55,800 nucleotides of DNA from Vibrionaceae bacterium (GCA_018222805.1 JAAEZQ010000021.1:1-55800), one strand, 5' to 3'; numbered from the stretch's first letter, positions 10,028 through 19,818 are shown. The notes: generated from the sequence alone by a model not told the origin. A program made the numbers and translations.

Positions 10028-13000
10028 ATGCAAGGATGGCTGGTGGTTCCCGTTTCTTTGGCGTATTTGGGAGCCCTATTTATAATCGCGTGGTACGGAG
10101 ACAATCAGAGAAGGTGGCTAGCTAGGTGGCGACCTTGGATCTACAGTTTGTCCATTGCTGTGTATTGTACCTCTTGGACTTTCTACGGTACTGTGGGCCA
10201 AGCGAGCAGCAATCCCTGGTCTTTTCTGCCTATCTACATTGCTCCAATTCTGGTCTTTACCCTTGGTTGGCGGGTACTAGCCCGACTTATCCTGATCGCC
10301 AAACGCGAACACATTACTTCTATTGCTGACTTTATTGGTGCACGTTACGGGAAATCGCAAGGGCTGGCGGTTGCGGTGACGCTGATTGCTGTTGCTGGGA
10401 TCCTGCCTTATATCGCTTTGCAGCTACGTGGCATCACCATGGGGCTGGAAATCATTGCGCCTGAGTTAGCGTCTGACTTTGGTTATCAGAACGACAGTGT
10501 CTCTTGGTTTGTGGTGATGGCACTGGCCATTTTTACCATATTGTTTGGTACGCGCCATATCGATAATACCGAACACCACCGCGGCATGATGATGGCGATC
10601 GCGTTTGAGTCGATCATTAAACTGATGGCGTTTTTAGTCGTTGGCGTGTTTATTGTCTGGTTGGCGATGAGTACCGAAAACCTTAGTTTGATAGATGTAG
10701 CTACGGAAACCTATCAGCCGCCAAATATTCCGACCATACTGATTCATACCGTACTCACCATGCTGGCGATTGTCTGTTTACCGCGTCAATTTCATACCAT
10801 GGTGGTGGAAAACGAGCGCGCTCAGGATCTGCATGTCGCCCGTTGGTTGTTCCCACTGTATCTGATTTTAATGGGTATTTTTGTCTTGCCGATCGCATGG
10901 GTAGGGCAAGGACTGTTGAGTGATGCGTCCCCCGATACCTATGTTATCAGTGTGCCGATGGCGGTTGGGGCGAGCGAGATTGCATTGCTGGCATTCCTTG
11001 GCGGCACTTCTGCTGCAAGTGGTATGGTGATTGTCTCGACTATCGCGTTAGCCATCATGGTATCGAATGATCTGGCGATGCCACTGCTTTTACGTCGCAT
11101 GCGTCTTTCGCAACGTAATCATCAGCACTTTTCTCAGTTGCTGCTGCGTATCCGTCGTGCACTTATCCTGATTCTTTTGATTGGTGCATGGGGCTTCTAC
11201 CAGGCACTTGATAGTATCCACTCACTCTCTGCGATTGGCTTTCTGTCATTTGCAGCCATCACCCAATTTGCACCAGCACTGATTGGCGGGATGTATTGGC
11301 GTCAGGGAAACAAGAAGGGCGTTTATGTCGGTCTTGCGGTTGGTTTTACTATTTGGCTGATCACACTAATGAGTCAAACCGACATGCTAGCGGGTAACGC
11401 CAGCAGTAACTTTCTGATTTGGCTTATCACGCCACCTGAGATGCTAAGCCAGTTTGATATTGCGATCTCTGACTGGGGAATGATTCTCAGCGTTGTGGCG
11501 AATACGGTCTGCTTTGTAGTGGTTTCTCTGATCACTCGCCCAAGCCTAAGTGAGCGCTTACAATCGGCTTCTTTTGTTGGTACACCGTTGCCAGAAAGCG
11601 AAAATATGAGCCTTTATCAAAGCCGTGTGACCGTGGCTGAGCTGGAAATGCTCGCTTCTCGTTTTGTTGGACGATCACGCGTCAAGGTCGCGTTTCTGGC
11701 CTATTGGAGCCAGCAACGTGAAGAACTGATGCCGAATCAGCAAGCGCCTTCTTCGCTGATTCGGCACACAGAGCGTGTATTGGCAGGTGTATTTGGTGCT
11801 TCTTCTGCAAAGTTAGTACTTACTTCTGCCTTGCAAGGTAGGAATATGCAGTTGGAAGAAGTCGCGACCATCGTAGATGAAGCTTCTGAACTTTACGATT
11901 TCAGCCGAGGATTGCTGCAAGGTGCGATTGAGCACATCGGGCAAGGTATCGCTGTGGTTGATAAACAATTGCGGCTGGTGGCATGGAACCAACGTTATCT
12001 CGAATTATTTGAATTTCCTCCAGGGTTAATTCAGGTGGGTCGTCCGATCGCGGATGTGATTCGACACAATGCGGAACAAGGGCTATGTGGCCCGGGTGAC
12101 CCAGATGACCATGTCCGTCGCCGGGTTTACCATCTTGAGCAAGGGACGCGACATACCTCTTCTCGTGTCCGCCCTGACGGACGAGTGATTGAAGTGCAGG
12201 GGAATCCGATGCCGGGTGGTGGCTTTGTGATGAGTTTTACTGACATCACCGTCTTCCGCGATGCCGAACAGGCACTAAAAGAGGCGAACGAGACGCTCGA
12301 GGAGCGTGTGAGACTTCGTACCCGAGAGCTTGAGAAGCTCAACAAACAGCTGGTGGCGGCGACACAACGTTCAGATTTAGAGTCTAAGTCGAAATCACGC
12401 TTTTTAGCGGCGGTGAGCCACGATTTGATGCAGCCTCTTAATGCTGCACGGCTATTTGCGTCTTCACTCTCCGAAGTAGCCAAAGACGATGAGACGAAAA
12501 AGCTCTCTGCTCATATTGAAAGTGCTTTGGGTGCAGCAGAAGATTTAATTGGCGACTTGCTGGATATTTCTCGTCTGGAATCGGGCAAGCTTGAAGTTCA
12601 TATATGTGGTTTTGCAGTTAATGATGTGCTGGCAAATTTAAATGCTGAGTTCAGTGCGTTGGCGAAACAACAGGGTATTGAGTTCACGATGATCCCTTCC
12701 TCACTGACGGTCAATTCAGATCCCAAACTTCTGCGCAGAGTCGTGCAAAACTTTCTGACGAATGCGTTCCGCTACAGCCCAAAAGGGAAAGTCGCGTTGG
12801 GCGTACGTCGGGTTAAGGGACGTGTTCGTATTGATGTCTGGGATAATGGGATGGGCATCGAAGAAGAGAAACAACAGGAGATCTTTGAAGAGTTTAACCG
12901 AGGCTCTCAAGTTCGCTCAGATCAGGGCTTAGGTTTGGGGCTGGCGATCTCGAAAGGGATAGCGCAAGTGCTGGGGCATGAAATTTCGATGCGCTCCTGG

Positions 13001-13462
13001 CATGGCAAAGGCAGTGTCTTCTCTATCACGCTCGACAGAGCCGAAAGCGTGCAGGTCCTGAGCACAGTGCAGATGCCAAACAGTGCTCAGTCTGAGCTAT
13101 GTCACCTGAAAATTCTGTGTGTCGACAATGAACCAGATATTTTAGTGGGAATGGATAACCTGTTGTCGCGTTGGGGCTGTGATACGCGACTGGCCGCCGA
13201 TTTAGTAGAAAGCCTAAAAGCGCTGGATGATGGCTGGGTACCTGATGTGATTTTCTCAGATTATCGATTAGATAAAGGACGCACGGGATTAGAAGTACTG
13301 CAACAGTGTCGTCTTCGCTTAGGCAATCGTTTCGAAGGTGTCATTATCAGTGCGGACCGGACTGACGACATGCTTGATGGCATCAAGGCAAATGGATTCG
13401 GTTTCATCGCCAAACCGGTCAAACCATTGAAGCTGCGTTCGGTGCTAAATCGAGTCGCTTAG
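10028..13462 (+). CDS. crbS: Symporter-fused hybrid sensor histidine kinase CrbS
   Basis: CrbS is the sensor of the acetate-switch two-component system; with CrbR it activates acs in Vibrio cholerae and V. fischeri. From ATG 10028 (AAAGG ribosome site) it has 1,144 residues. An SSS (sodium:solute symporter) domain with about 13 membrane spans covers 1-500. A linker, probably STAC (540-620), and a PAS domain (620-745) follow, then a coiled coil (750-785). The HisKA domain has phospho-acceptor H798 (AVSHDLMQPLN), and the ATPase has N and G boxes (NFLTNAFRY, DNGMGI, GLGLGLAIS). A C-terminal receiver carries D1078 (IFSDYRLD). All kinase motifs look intact. Whether the SSS part transports or only senses a ligand is not shown by the sequence. 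Confidence 0.93.
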   Translation: MQGWLVVPVSLAYLGALFIIAWYGDNQRRWLARWRPWIYSLSIAVYCTSWTFYGTVGQASSNPWSFLPIYIAPILVFTLGWRVLARLILIAKREHITSIADFIGARYGKSQGLAVAVTLIAVAGILPYIALQLRGITMGLEIIAPELASDFGYQNDSVSWFVVMALAIFTILFGTRHIDNTEHHRGMMMAIAFESIIKLMAFLVVGVFIVWLAMSTENLSLIDVATETYQPPNIPTILIHTVLTMLAIVCLPRQFHTMVVENERAQDLHVARWLFPLYLILMGIFVLPIAWVGQGLLSDASPDTYVISVPMAVGASEIALLAFLGGTSAASGMVIVSTIALAIMVSNDLAMPLLLRRMRLSQRNHQHFSQLLLRIRRALILILLIGAWGFYQALDSIHSLSAIGFLSFAAITQFAPALIGGMYWRQGNKKGVYVGLAVGFTIWLITLMSQTDMLAGNASSNFLIWLITPPEMLSQFDIAISDWGMILSVVANTVCFVVVSLITRPSLSERLQSASFVGTPLPESENMSLYQSRVTVAELEMLASRFVGRSRVKVAFLAYWSQQREELMPNQQAPSSLIRHTERVLAGVFGASSAKLVLTSALQGRNMQLEEVATIVDEASELYDFSRGLLQGAIEHIGQGIAVVDKQLRLVAWNQRYLELFEFPPGLIQVGRPIADVIRHNAEQGLCGPGDPDDHVRRRVYHLEQGTRHTSSRVRPDGRVIEVQGNPMPGGGFVMSFTDITVFRDAEQALKEANETLEERVRLRTRELEKLNKQLVAATQRSDLESKSKSRFLAAVSHDLMQPLNAARLFASSLSEVAKDDETKKLSAHIESALGAAEDLIGDLLDISRLESGKLEVHICGFAVNDVLANLNAEFSALAKQQGIEFTMIPSSLTVNSDPKLLRRVVQNFLTNAFRYSPKGKVALGVRRVKGRVRIDVWDNGMGIEEEKQQEIFEEFNRGSQVRSDQGLGLGLAISKGIAQVLGHEISMRSWHGKGSVFSITLDRAESVQVLSTVQMPNSAQSELCHLKILCVDNEPDILVGMDNLLSRWGCDTRLAADLVESLKALDDGWVPDVIFSDYRLDKGRTGLEVLQQCRLRLGNRFEGVIISADRTDDMLDGIKANGFGFIAKPVKPLKLRSVLNRVA

Positions 13463-13476
13463 TGGTGAGGATTTGC

Positions 13477-13510
13477 AAAAGAGGTCTCCGTGTAGAGGCC
13501 TCTTTTTTTT
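13477..13510. terminator. Terminator between crbS and fumC
   Basis: A 12-bp stem (AAAAGAGGTCTC against GAGGCCTCTTTT, with one G-T pair) surrounds a 6-nt loop and is followed by eight or more T residues on the plus strand. It ends crbS. The A-run on its left could also serve convergent fumC. Confidence 0.9.
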
Positions 13511-13539
13511 GGCTACTGGAGCGTATTAAAGAGAAAAAA

Positions 13540-14925
13540 CTATTTAGCTACTCCTCCTTGTGTCAGTGTTGCTGGGTTAAGTAGTTTCTCCAGTGTCGCG
13601 CGGTCTAAGTTGGTTTCTTCTTCTGCGACATCAATGATGGCACGTCCTTGTTTATAAGCCTTTTTAGCTATCTCGGCTGCTTTTAAGTAGCCGATCACTG
13701 GGTTAAGTGCGGTCACCAGAATGGGGTTCATAGCTAATGCAACATCAAGGTTGTCTTGCCTAACTCCAAACGTTGCAATCGCTTTGTCTGCCAGTGCAGT
13801 TGCGCTGGCAGACAATAGCTCGATACTTTCCAAGACATTATGCGCTATTACTGGCAGCATGACATTAAGCTGAAAATTACCAGACTGACCCGCAATGGTA
13901 ATGGTGGTGTCATTGCCCATCACTTGGACGCAGGCCATTGCAACGGCCTCTGGAATCACGGGATTGACTTTCCCCGGCATGATTGAGGAGCCCGGTTGTA
14001 GTCCCTGCAATTCGATTTCTCCCAACCCAGCTAATGGACCGGAATTCATCCAGCGAAGATCGTTAGCGATCTTTATGATCGCAACTGCTGCCGTTTTGAG
14101 CTGTCCGGAGAGTGCTACGATCGCATCCTGACTGCTGAGATTAAAAAAGAAATTCGGACTTGATGAAAATGCTACATGTGTGGACTGCGAAAGATTATCC
14201 GCGAATAGAGCTGCAAAACGTGGATCGGCATTGATCCCAGTGCCTACGGCGGTGCCACCTTGCGCCAGCGCTTTTACGGCTGGTAAGGTGTGTTCAATCG
14301 CATGTTTGGCGTGCTCGATTTGGTACTGCCATCCTCCTAGTTCTTGAGCAAGGGTGATCGGCATAGCGTCCATCAGATGAGTTCGACCTGTTTTTACCAC
14401 TTTTTTTAATGTTTTCTGTTTATTACTGAGCGTTTGGCTAAGGTGACTCAGAGCTGGAATCAGTTGCCTTTCGATCGCCAACGCTGCGCTAACCTGAATC
14501 GCCGTTGGTACCACATCGTTACTGCTTTGACCCATATTGACGTGATCATTTGGGCTTACGCTATTACCAAGGGTCTGGGCAGCCAGCGTTGAGATCACCT
14601 CATTGGCATTCATATTTGAGCTGGTACCAGAGCCAGTTTGGAAGACATCAATCGGAAATTGCTCCAGATGTTGCCCGTCGATGATGGTTTGCGCAGCAGT
14701 AGCGATCGCCTCAGCGATATTGCCGTCCAATAAGCCTAATTGAGCATTAGTCAGTGCGGCAGTTTGTTTGATATGTGCCAAAGCAAGGATGAAGCCTTTT
14801 GGCATGGTATGTTTGCTGATTGAAAAATTGTCTACGGCACGTTGAGTTTGAGCCTGATAGAGAGCATCAGAAGGGACTTTCACCTCACCCATGCTGTCGG
14901 TTTCAATACGAAAGTCTCTGATCAT
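13540..14925 (-). CDS. fumC: Fumarate hydratase, class II
   Basis: FumC interconverts fumarate and L-malate. It is iron-free and oxygen-stable, unlike class I fumarases. It has 461 residues from the ATG at 14925, which follows an AAGGAG site; the frame extends 31 codons further upstream but matches no family sequence there. The TGSGTSSNMNANEV block, the GRTHLMDA motif and the superfamily signature [15 protein letters not shown] are all present. It is convergent with crbS. It shares the aspartase/fumarase fold with aspA further right but is a distinct enzyme (fumarase motif MPGKVNP, aspartase MPAKVNP). Confidence 0.97.
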   Translation of the reverse strand: MIRDFRIETDSMGEVKVPSDALYQAQTQRAVDNFSISKHTMPKGFILALAHIKQTAALTNAQLGLLDGNIAEAIATAAQTIIDGQHLEQFPIDVFQTGSGTSSNMNANEVISTLAAQTLGNSVSPNDHVNMGQSSNDVVPTAIQVSAALAIERQLIPALSHLSQTLSNKQKTLKKVVKTGRTHLMDAMPITLAQELGGWQYQIEHAKHAIEHTLPAVKALAQGGTAVGTGINADPRFAALFADNLSQSTHVAFSSSPNFFFNLSSQDAIVALSGQLKTAAVAIIKIANDLRWMNSGPLAGLGEIELQGLQPGSSIMPGKVNPVIPEAVAMACVQVMGNDTTITIAGQSGNFQLNVMLPVIAHNVLESIELLSASATALADKAIATFGVRQDNLDVALAMNPILVTALNPVIGYLKAAEIAKKAYKQGRAIIDVAEEETNLDRATLEKLLNPATLTQGGVAK

Positions 14926-14992
14926 GACTTGCTCCTTTATTCTCAATCCTAAGTCTCTTATCAACCATAGGTGATTTACGAGGATTTTGATG

Positions 14993-15028
14993 ACAAAAAA
15001 GCCGATGCATGAATCCACGCATCGGCTT
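14993..15028 (-). terminator. Terminator of the 15.1-kb exported protein gene
   Basis: The 10-bp perfect stem AAGCCGATGC/GCATCGGCTT encloses a 10-nt loop and is followed on the minus strand by a T-run. It lies about 60 nt past the stop at 15089 and just upstream of the fumC ribosome site. Confidence 0.88.
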
Positions 15029-15088
15029 GAAGCAAGTGAGCGATATCCCTACGATTAAGCCCAACTGTCTATTTTGTTCTGATTTCAG

Positions 15089-15571
15089 TTACTCCGTAAA
15101 CAGCGTCTCGTATTTCACGAAGGCTGTTTGGGTCTCGCCGTAATAGAGTGTTCCTTTCGACTGAATCACCACTCTTAACCAACTGTCTGCTGATTTTGGC
15201 TTAGGTAAAGTGATGTACCAGTTTTTACCTGCTTGATCGGCGGGCTTCATATCCACTGGTTGCGCGTTCTTTTCCTGACTTGCTACCACAGAAACTTTTA
15301 CGCCTTCCAGTGGGTAAGCGGCATTGAGAGACAATTCTAGACTGTCTTTCGTTAGCTTCTCTGAGCGAAACTTCACTTTAAAATCGCCATTTTCCATATC
15401 ACACAGACCACTGGTATAGCGACAGTTGGATTTACTGGCCAATTTATAACTTTCACCTTCTTTCGCGGCATGTGGCTTTTCACTTAATGCCATATCGGTA
15501 CCGAAGTAGGCAATTAACGATAGGACCGGAGCGATCAACAGGGCGATGATTAAGTGCTTGTTTTTGAACAT
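15089..15571 (-). CDS. Membrane-anchored or exported protein of unknown function
   Basis: I do not recognise this 160-residue protein. Residues 7-24 form one hydrophobic segment, which could be an N-terminal anchor or an uncleaved signal. The rest is hydrophilic and probably a periplasmic beta-rich domain. Two cysteines, in SNCRYTSGLCDMENG near residues 49 and 57, could form a disulfide. It lies 105 nt downstream of the SSS symporter gene, with a terminator between them, and has its own terminator before fumC. Its position beside the acetate-linked symporter is the only hint of function. Confidence 0.75.
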   Translation of the reverse strand: MFKNKHLIIALLIAPVLSLIAYFGTDMALSEKPHAAKEGESYKLASKSNCRYTSGLCDMENGDFKVKFRSEKLTKDSLELSLNAAYPLEGVKVSVVASQEKNAQPVDMKPADQAGKNWYITLPKPKSADSWLRVVIQSKGTLYYGETQTAFVKYETLFTE

Positions 15572-15623
15572 CTTGGCTTCCTTGCAACGACAGACTTCGA
15601 AATAGTAACTGAAAACTTAGAAT

Positions 15624-15660
15624 AAAAAAGCCCCGGACAGGTGTTTCCAGACGGGGCTTT
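15624..15660 (-). terminator. Terminator of the symporter operon
   Basis: The hairpin arms AAAGCCCCG and CGGGGCTTT have a T-run on the minus strand. It begins 17 nt past the symporter stop codon. Confidence 0.9.
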
Positions 15661-15676
15661 AAGTTTGTAATTATAA

Positions 15677-17404
15677 TTAGTGATCTACAGCATCGCCTGC
15701 ACCAATTGGTACACGTACGTGCTCTACCAGATCTTTCACTTCTTGAGGCGTTTCATCAGTGACTTTTGACACTGCGAACGCTACAACAAAGTTGAAGACT
15801 GCACCGATTGCACCAAACGCATTTGGCTCAATGCCTAGGAACCAGTTGCTCCCCCAGCTTTCTAGGTATTTCCAATCAGCGACAAACAGGATGCCTTTGT
15901 GCTGGAATACGTAGAACAAGGTGATGCTGATACCTGCAATCATACCTGCGATTGCGCCTTCTTTATTGATGCCTTTACTGAAGATACCCATCATCAAGGC
16001 AGGGAAGATAGAGGATGCCGCCAGACCAAAGGCCAGAGCAACGGTACCGGCTGCAAACCCAGGCGGATTTAAACCTAGATAACCTGCTGCAATGATTGCC
16101 ACCGCCATGGAAATCCGGCTGGCAAGCAGTTCTTTCTTCTCGGAGATATTAGGGTTAATAACCCCCTTAATTAAGTCATGGGAAATCGCGGACGATATGG
16201 CCAACAACAGACCCGCAGCGGTTGATAGCGCAGCTGCCAAGCCACCTGCCGCAACCAATGCAATTACCCAGTTTGGTAGTTTAGCAATCTCTGGGTTTGC
16301 CAGTACCATAATGTCGTTATCTACGCGTAGTTCGTTAGTCGTCGCATCTGAAGTGTATTGGATGTTGCCATCACCGTTTTTATCGTCAAAACCGAGTAGA
16401 CCCGTTTTTTCCCAGTTTTTGAACCAAGCTGGACGTTCGTCATAAGCAAGGTGCTGACCAGGCGCAGGGTTAACCGTATTCATAAGGTTTAGACGTGCCA
16501 TTGCTGATACTGCTGGAGCGGTAGTGTAAAGAATAGCAATGAAAATTAGTGCCCAACCTGCAGATGTACGAGCGTCACGAACCTTAGGTACCGTAAAGAA
16601 ACGGATGATTACGTGTGGCAGACCCGCTGTACCGATCATTAGAGACATTGTGTAAACGAACATGTTCAGTGTGTCACCACGAACCTGGGTGGTGTATTCA
16701 CTAAATCCGAGTTCGGTCACCACTTGATCGAGCCGATCCAGTAGATAGACATCTGTGCCAGCCATGGTGCTACCAAGTCCAATTTGTGGAATTGGGTTAC
16801 CTGTTAGTTGCAGAGAGATAAAGATTGCAGGGATAGTGTAAGCAAGAATGAGTACGCAATACTGAGCAATCTGCGTGTAAGTGATGCCTTTCATTCCGCC
16901 CAGTACGGCGTACATGAATACGATACACATACCAATCAGTAGGCCTGTAGAGTAATCTACTTCCAGGAAACGACCGAATGCAACGCCAACGCCTTTCATC
17001 TGACCGATAACGTAGGTTACCGATGCAATGATCAGACATACAACGGCTACGATTCGCGCTGTCTTGGAGTAGAAACGCTCACCGACAAACTCTGGCACAG
17101 TAAATTTACCGAACTTACGTAGGTAAGGAGCAAGCAGCAGAGCAAGCAGCACGTAACCGCCAGTCCAGCCCATGAGGAATACAGAACCACCGTATCCCAT
17201 GAAGGCAATCAGACCTGCCATCGAAATAAACGACGCCGCTGACATCCAGTCTGCTGCTGTCGCCATACCGTTCGCGATTGGGTTTACACCGCCACCCGCA
17301 ACATAGAACTCTTTGGTCGAGCCAGCGCGCGCCCAAATGGCAATCCCGATGTACAGGATGAAGGTTGCACCAACAACCAGGTAGGTAATAGTTTTCAAAT
17401 CCAT
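15677..17404 (-). CDS. Sodium:solute symporter large subunit, VC_2705/ActP-like
   Basis: This 575-residue inner-membrane SSS-family symporter has about 13 hydrophobic spans. It is the kind paired with a small DUF4212 subunit and often annotated as a cation/acetate symporter. The family motifs EFYVAGGGVNPIANGMATAADWMSA (N-terminal, given here only as the start and end residues of a longer block) and GTAGLPHVIIRFFTV are the best ActP-like matches. A periplasmic loop near residue 341 contains DKNGDGNIQYTS, an EF-hand-like calcium site. It lies 12 nt downstream of the small subunit. Neighbouring crbS, crbR and acs support a short-chain carboxylate substrate, but this is inference. Confidence 0.9.
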   Translation of the reverse strand: MDLKTITYLVVGATFILYIGIAIWARAGSTKEFYVAGGGVNPIANGMATAADWMSAASFISMAGLIAFMGYGGSVFLMGWTGGYVLLALLLAPYLRKFGKFTVPEFVGERFYSKTARIVAVVCLIIASVTYVIGQMKGVGVAFGRFLEVDYSTGLLIGMCIVFMYAVLGGMKGITYTQIAQYCVLILAYTIPAIFISLQLTGNPIPQIGLGSTMAGTDVYLLDRLDQVVTELGFSEYTTQVRGDTLNMFVYTMSLMIGTAGLPHVIIRFFTVPKVRDARTSAGWALIFIAILYTTAPAVSAMARLNLMNTVNPAPGQHLAYDERPAWFKNWEKTGLLGFDDKNGDGNIQYTSDATTNELRVDNDIMVLANPEIAKLPNWVIALVAAGGLAAALSTAAGLLLAISSAISHDLIKGVINPNISEKKELLASRISMAVAIIAAGYLGLNPPGFAAGTVALAFGLAASSIFPALMMGIFSKGINKEGAIAGMIAGISITLFYVFQHKGILFVADWKYLESWGSNWFLGIEPNAFGAIGAVFNFVVAFAVSKVTDETPQEVKDLVEHVRVPIGAGDAVDH

Positions 17405-17416
17405 CTGAGTGACTCC

Positions 17417-17680
17417 TTACTCATCTACGCCGAATTCACGGTCGATTTTGCGCATCTTCCATGCGTAGTAGAAAATAATACCCAGGAAGGCGTAGATGGA
17501 GCCTTGTTGAGCAAACCAGAAACCAAGTTTGTATCCACCTAGTTGAAATTGATTTAGTACATCGACAAATAAAATGCCGCAGCCGAAAGACACAACGAAC
17601 CAGATGACCATTAGGCCAATCATGAGCTTCACGTTTTTGTCCCAATAGGCTTTGGCTCTTTCTTCACTTTCAAACGCCAT
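17417..17680 (-). CDS. Symporter small subunit, DUF4212 family
   Basis: This 87-residue membrane protein has two hydrophobic spans (about 20-40 and 50-72) and is the usual small partner of the VC_2705-type SSS symporter. I chose the ATG at 17680 (MAFESEERAKAYW) because AAGGAGACGGCA precedes it and the family begins there. The frame opens 36 codons earlier, but that part overlaps the probable leader. It is followed after 12 nt by the large subunit, so the two are co-translated from one message. Confidence 0.9.
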   Translation of the reverse strand: MAFESEERAKAYWDKNVKLMIGLMVIWFVVSFGCGILFVDVLNQFQLGGYKLGFWFAQQGSIYAFLGIIFYYAWKMRKIDREFGVDE

Positions 17681-18069
17681 TGCCGTCTCCTTACGATTGG
17701 TATTGTTGTTAAAAAAATGTTTCACCATGTACATTAGCAAGGTGTTGGCAAGAACTCTTTTCAACTTTAGTCGGGGCATAAAAAACAAAAAACGCCCGTA
17801 TAATGGGCGCTTAAAGTTATTGTAAGAGAATTTAACTATGTTAATGCGGTGTTAAATTAGCCTAAGGTCTAATGCGAAATGACACTATTCACAATTTATT
17901 TTTGCTGGCGTTAACTTTTCTTCATTGATTTCAAGAAACCTATACTGATTACCACAAGTTATTTGTTTACATTTCGTTTTCGTTTCAACTAGGGCGTTGC
18001 GACACAATAAAGCGGTAGACTAACTGTCTGACTGACGTTGGTCATGATTTTTATATCTGGGAGGGTGGA
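17681..18069. promoter_or_regulatory. Divergent promoter region of the symporter operon and cvrA
   Basis: The 389-nt gap has no convincing gene. It contains the leader hairpin at 17785-17820 and a partial CRP-like palindrome at 17878-17893 (TGTGA-N6-TCATT on the minus strand; the second half matches 3 of 5). It also has a strong GGGAGGGTGG ribosome site for cvrA. CrbR sites would be expected here if the symporter belongs to the CrbR regulon, but I do not know their consensus well enough to call one. Confidence 0.5.
17785..17820 (-). terminator. Terminator-like hairpin inside the symporter leader
   Basis: On the minus strand, GCGCCC and GGGCGT form a stem over a 7-nt loop, followed by TTTTTTGTTTTTT. 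The structure has the look of an intrinsic terminator, yet it lies about 105 nt before the DUF4212 start and no gene on this strand precedes it. It may be an attenuator or the end of a small RNA. Confidence 0.65.
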
Positions 18070-19815
18070 ATGGACGCAAACACCATTAACAGCTTTTTTC
18101 TTGTCGGTGCACTGCTTATTGCACTTAGCGTTCTTCTTAGCCCTGTTTCCTCTAAGCTGGGTATTCCCATCCTCCTTGTATTTCTTGCCGTTGGTATGTT
18201 GGCGGGGGAAGACGGCTTAGGCGGTATACTGTTTGATAACTTCTCGATTGCTTACTTAGTCAGTAACTTAGCCTTAGCCATTATACTGCTTGATGGTGGC
18301 ATGAGAACAAGAGTTGCGAGTTTCCGGGTGGCTTTATGGCCATCGGTCTCACTGGCCACGTTGGGTGTGGCAATGACGACGCTCCTAACTGGATTGATGG
18401 CTACCTGGTTATTTGATCTGGATTTACTGCAAGGCATCCTTGTTGGAGCCATTGTGGGGTCTACGGATGCGGCAGCGGTATTTTCTTTGCTTAAAGGACG
18501 CAGTCTCAATGAACGTGTGGGCTCGACGCTGGAAATCGAATCCGGTACCAACGATCCAATGGCAGTATTTCTGACCGTTACCTTAATTGCCATTTTGTCG
18601 AGTAAAGGGGCAGAGTTAAGCGTTGGTTTTTTAGCACTGAGTTTTGTTAAGCAGTTTGGTATTGGTGCTTTGCTTGGTTTCGCTGGTGGTTGGGTACTGT
18701 GGAAGATCATTAACCGCAATCAACTGCCAGATGGCCTGTACTCAATTTTGACCGTCAGTGGTGGCCTGCTGATTTTTGCCTTATCGAATACATTCGGTGG
18801 TAGTGGCATCTTGTCCATCTACTTGGTAGGTCTACTGCTTGGGAATCGCCCAACACGCAGCCGTCACTCGATTCTGCATGTTTTAGATGGTATGACCTGG
18901 TTAGCGCAAATTGGCATGTTCATCGTACTTGGTTTACTGGTGACGCCATCCGATTTACTATCCATTGCCTTACCGGGCTTAGCGCTTGCCTTCGGTATGA
19001 TTCTGTTTGCGCGGCCAATTTCAGTGTGGATTGGCTTATTGCCATTCAAAAGTTTTACGCCACGCGAAAAGTGGTTTGTCTCTTGGGTTGGTTTACGTGG
19101 CGCAGTGCCGATCATTCTGGCGGTATTCCCGATGATGGCAGGTCTTCCTGATGCACAACTCTACTTTAACCTCGCCTTCTTCGTTGTGATGGTCTCGCTA
19201 ATTGTTCAGGGCGGTACTCTGACCAAAGCGATGACGCTAGCCAAAGTAGAGTTACCCTCAAAACCAGAGCCGATTTCGCGAATCGGTGTCGAGGTCTACC
19301 CGACAAGTGAGTGGGAGTTGTTTGTTTACAAGCTCAAGGCAGACAAATGGTGTATCGGTGAACCTCTGCGAAGTTTGTCTATGCCTGAAGGGACACGTAT
19401 CGCGGCTGTCTTCCGTCATCAGGAGCTGATGCACCCATCAGGCAGCACCCGGCTCGAAGAAGACGATACCTTGTGTGTGTTTGCTCAAGAGAAGGACTTG
19501 GATGCACTGAGCCTGCTGTTCAGTGAAGCACCAGAAAAAGCCTCCATGACCCGTTTCTTTGGTGATTTCTTTTTGGATATTGAAGTCAGACTGTCCGATG
19601 TAGCCATGATGTATGGTTTGGACCTTGGTGAGGAATCACTGGATATCACATTGAAAATGTTGGTGGAAGAACACTTGGGAGCTACCCCGGTACTGGGTGA
19701 CCAATTTGAATGGCAAGGGCTACATTGGATTATTGCTGATGTGGTCGATCAGCAAGTCACCAAAGTAGGTTTACGCTTGCCTAGTGAGCAAGATGAAATG
19801 ACGGAAGAAGAGTAG
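18070..19815 (+). CDS. cvrA: Potassium/proton antiporter, NhaP2/CvrA type
   Basis: This 581-residue CPA1-family antiporter (NhaP2 in V. cholerae) exchanges K+ or Na+ for H+ and protects the cell against high potassium at low pH. About 12 membrane spans occupy 1-390. They include the conserved [13 protein letters not shown] and [11 protein letters not shown] blocks, where the two acidic ion-binding residues lie. The cytoplasmic C-terminal half has a TrkA-C domain (about 395-480) and a CorC/HlyC-like end. The GGGAGGGTGG site precedes ATG closely. It is convergent with crbR, with only 3 nt between the stop codons. Confidence 0.95.
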   Translation: MDANTINSFFLVGALLIALSVLLSPVSSKLGIPILLVFLAVGMLAGEDGLGGILFDNFSIAYLVSNLALAIILLDGGMRTRVASFRVALWPSVSLATLGVAMTTLLTGLMATWLFDLDLLQGILVGAIVGSTDAAAVFSLLKGRSLNERVGSTLEIESGTNDPMAVFLTVTLIAILSSKGAELSVGFLALSFVKQFGIGALLGFAGGWVLWKIINRNQLPDGLYSILTVSGGLLIFALSNTFGGSGILSIYLVGLLLGNRPTRSRHSILHVLDGMTWLAQIGMFIVLGLLVTPSDLLSIALPGLALAFGMILFARPISVWIGLLPFKSFTPREKWFVSWVGLRGAVPIILAVFPMMAGLPDAQLYFNLAFFVVMVSLIVQGGTLTKAMTLAKVELPSKPEPISRIGVEVYPTSEWELFVYKLKADKWCIGEPLRSLSMPEGTRIAAVFRHQELMHPSGSTRLEEDDTLCVFAQEKDLDALSLLFSEAPEKASMTRFFGDFFLDIEVRLSDVAMMYGLDLGEESLDITLKMLVEEHLGATPVLGDQFEWQGLHWIIADVVDQQVTKVGLRLPSEQDEMTEEE

Positions 19816-19818
19816 AGT

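Noticed and set aside
14926..15018. N-terminal extension of fumC
   Set aside because: It runs through the terminator of the neighbouring gene and lacks family similarity; ATG 14925 has AAGGAG upstream.
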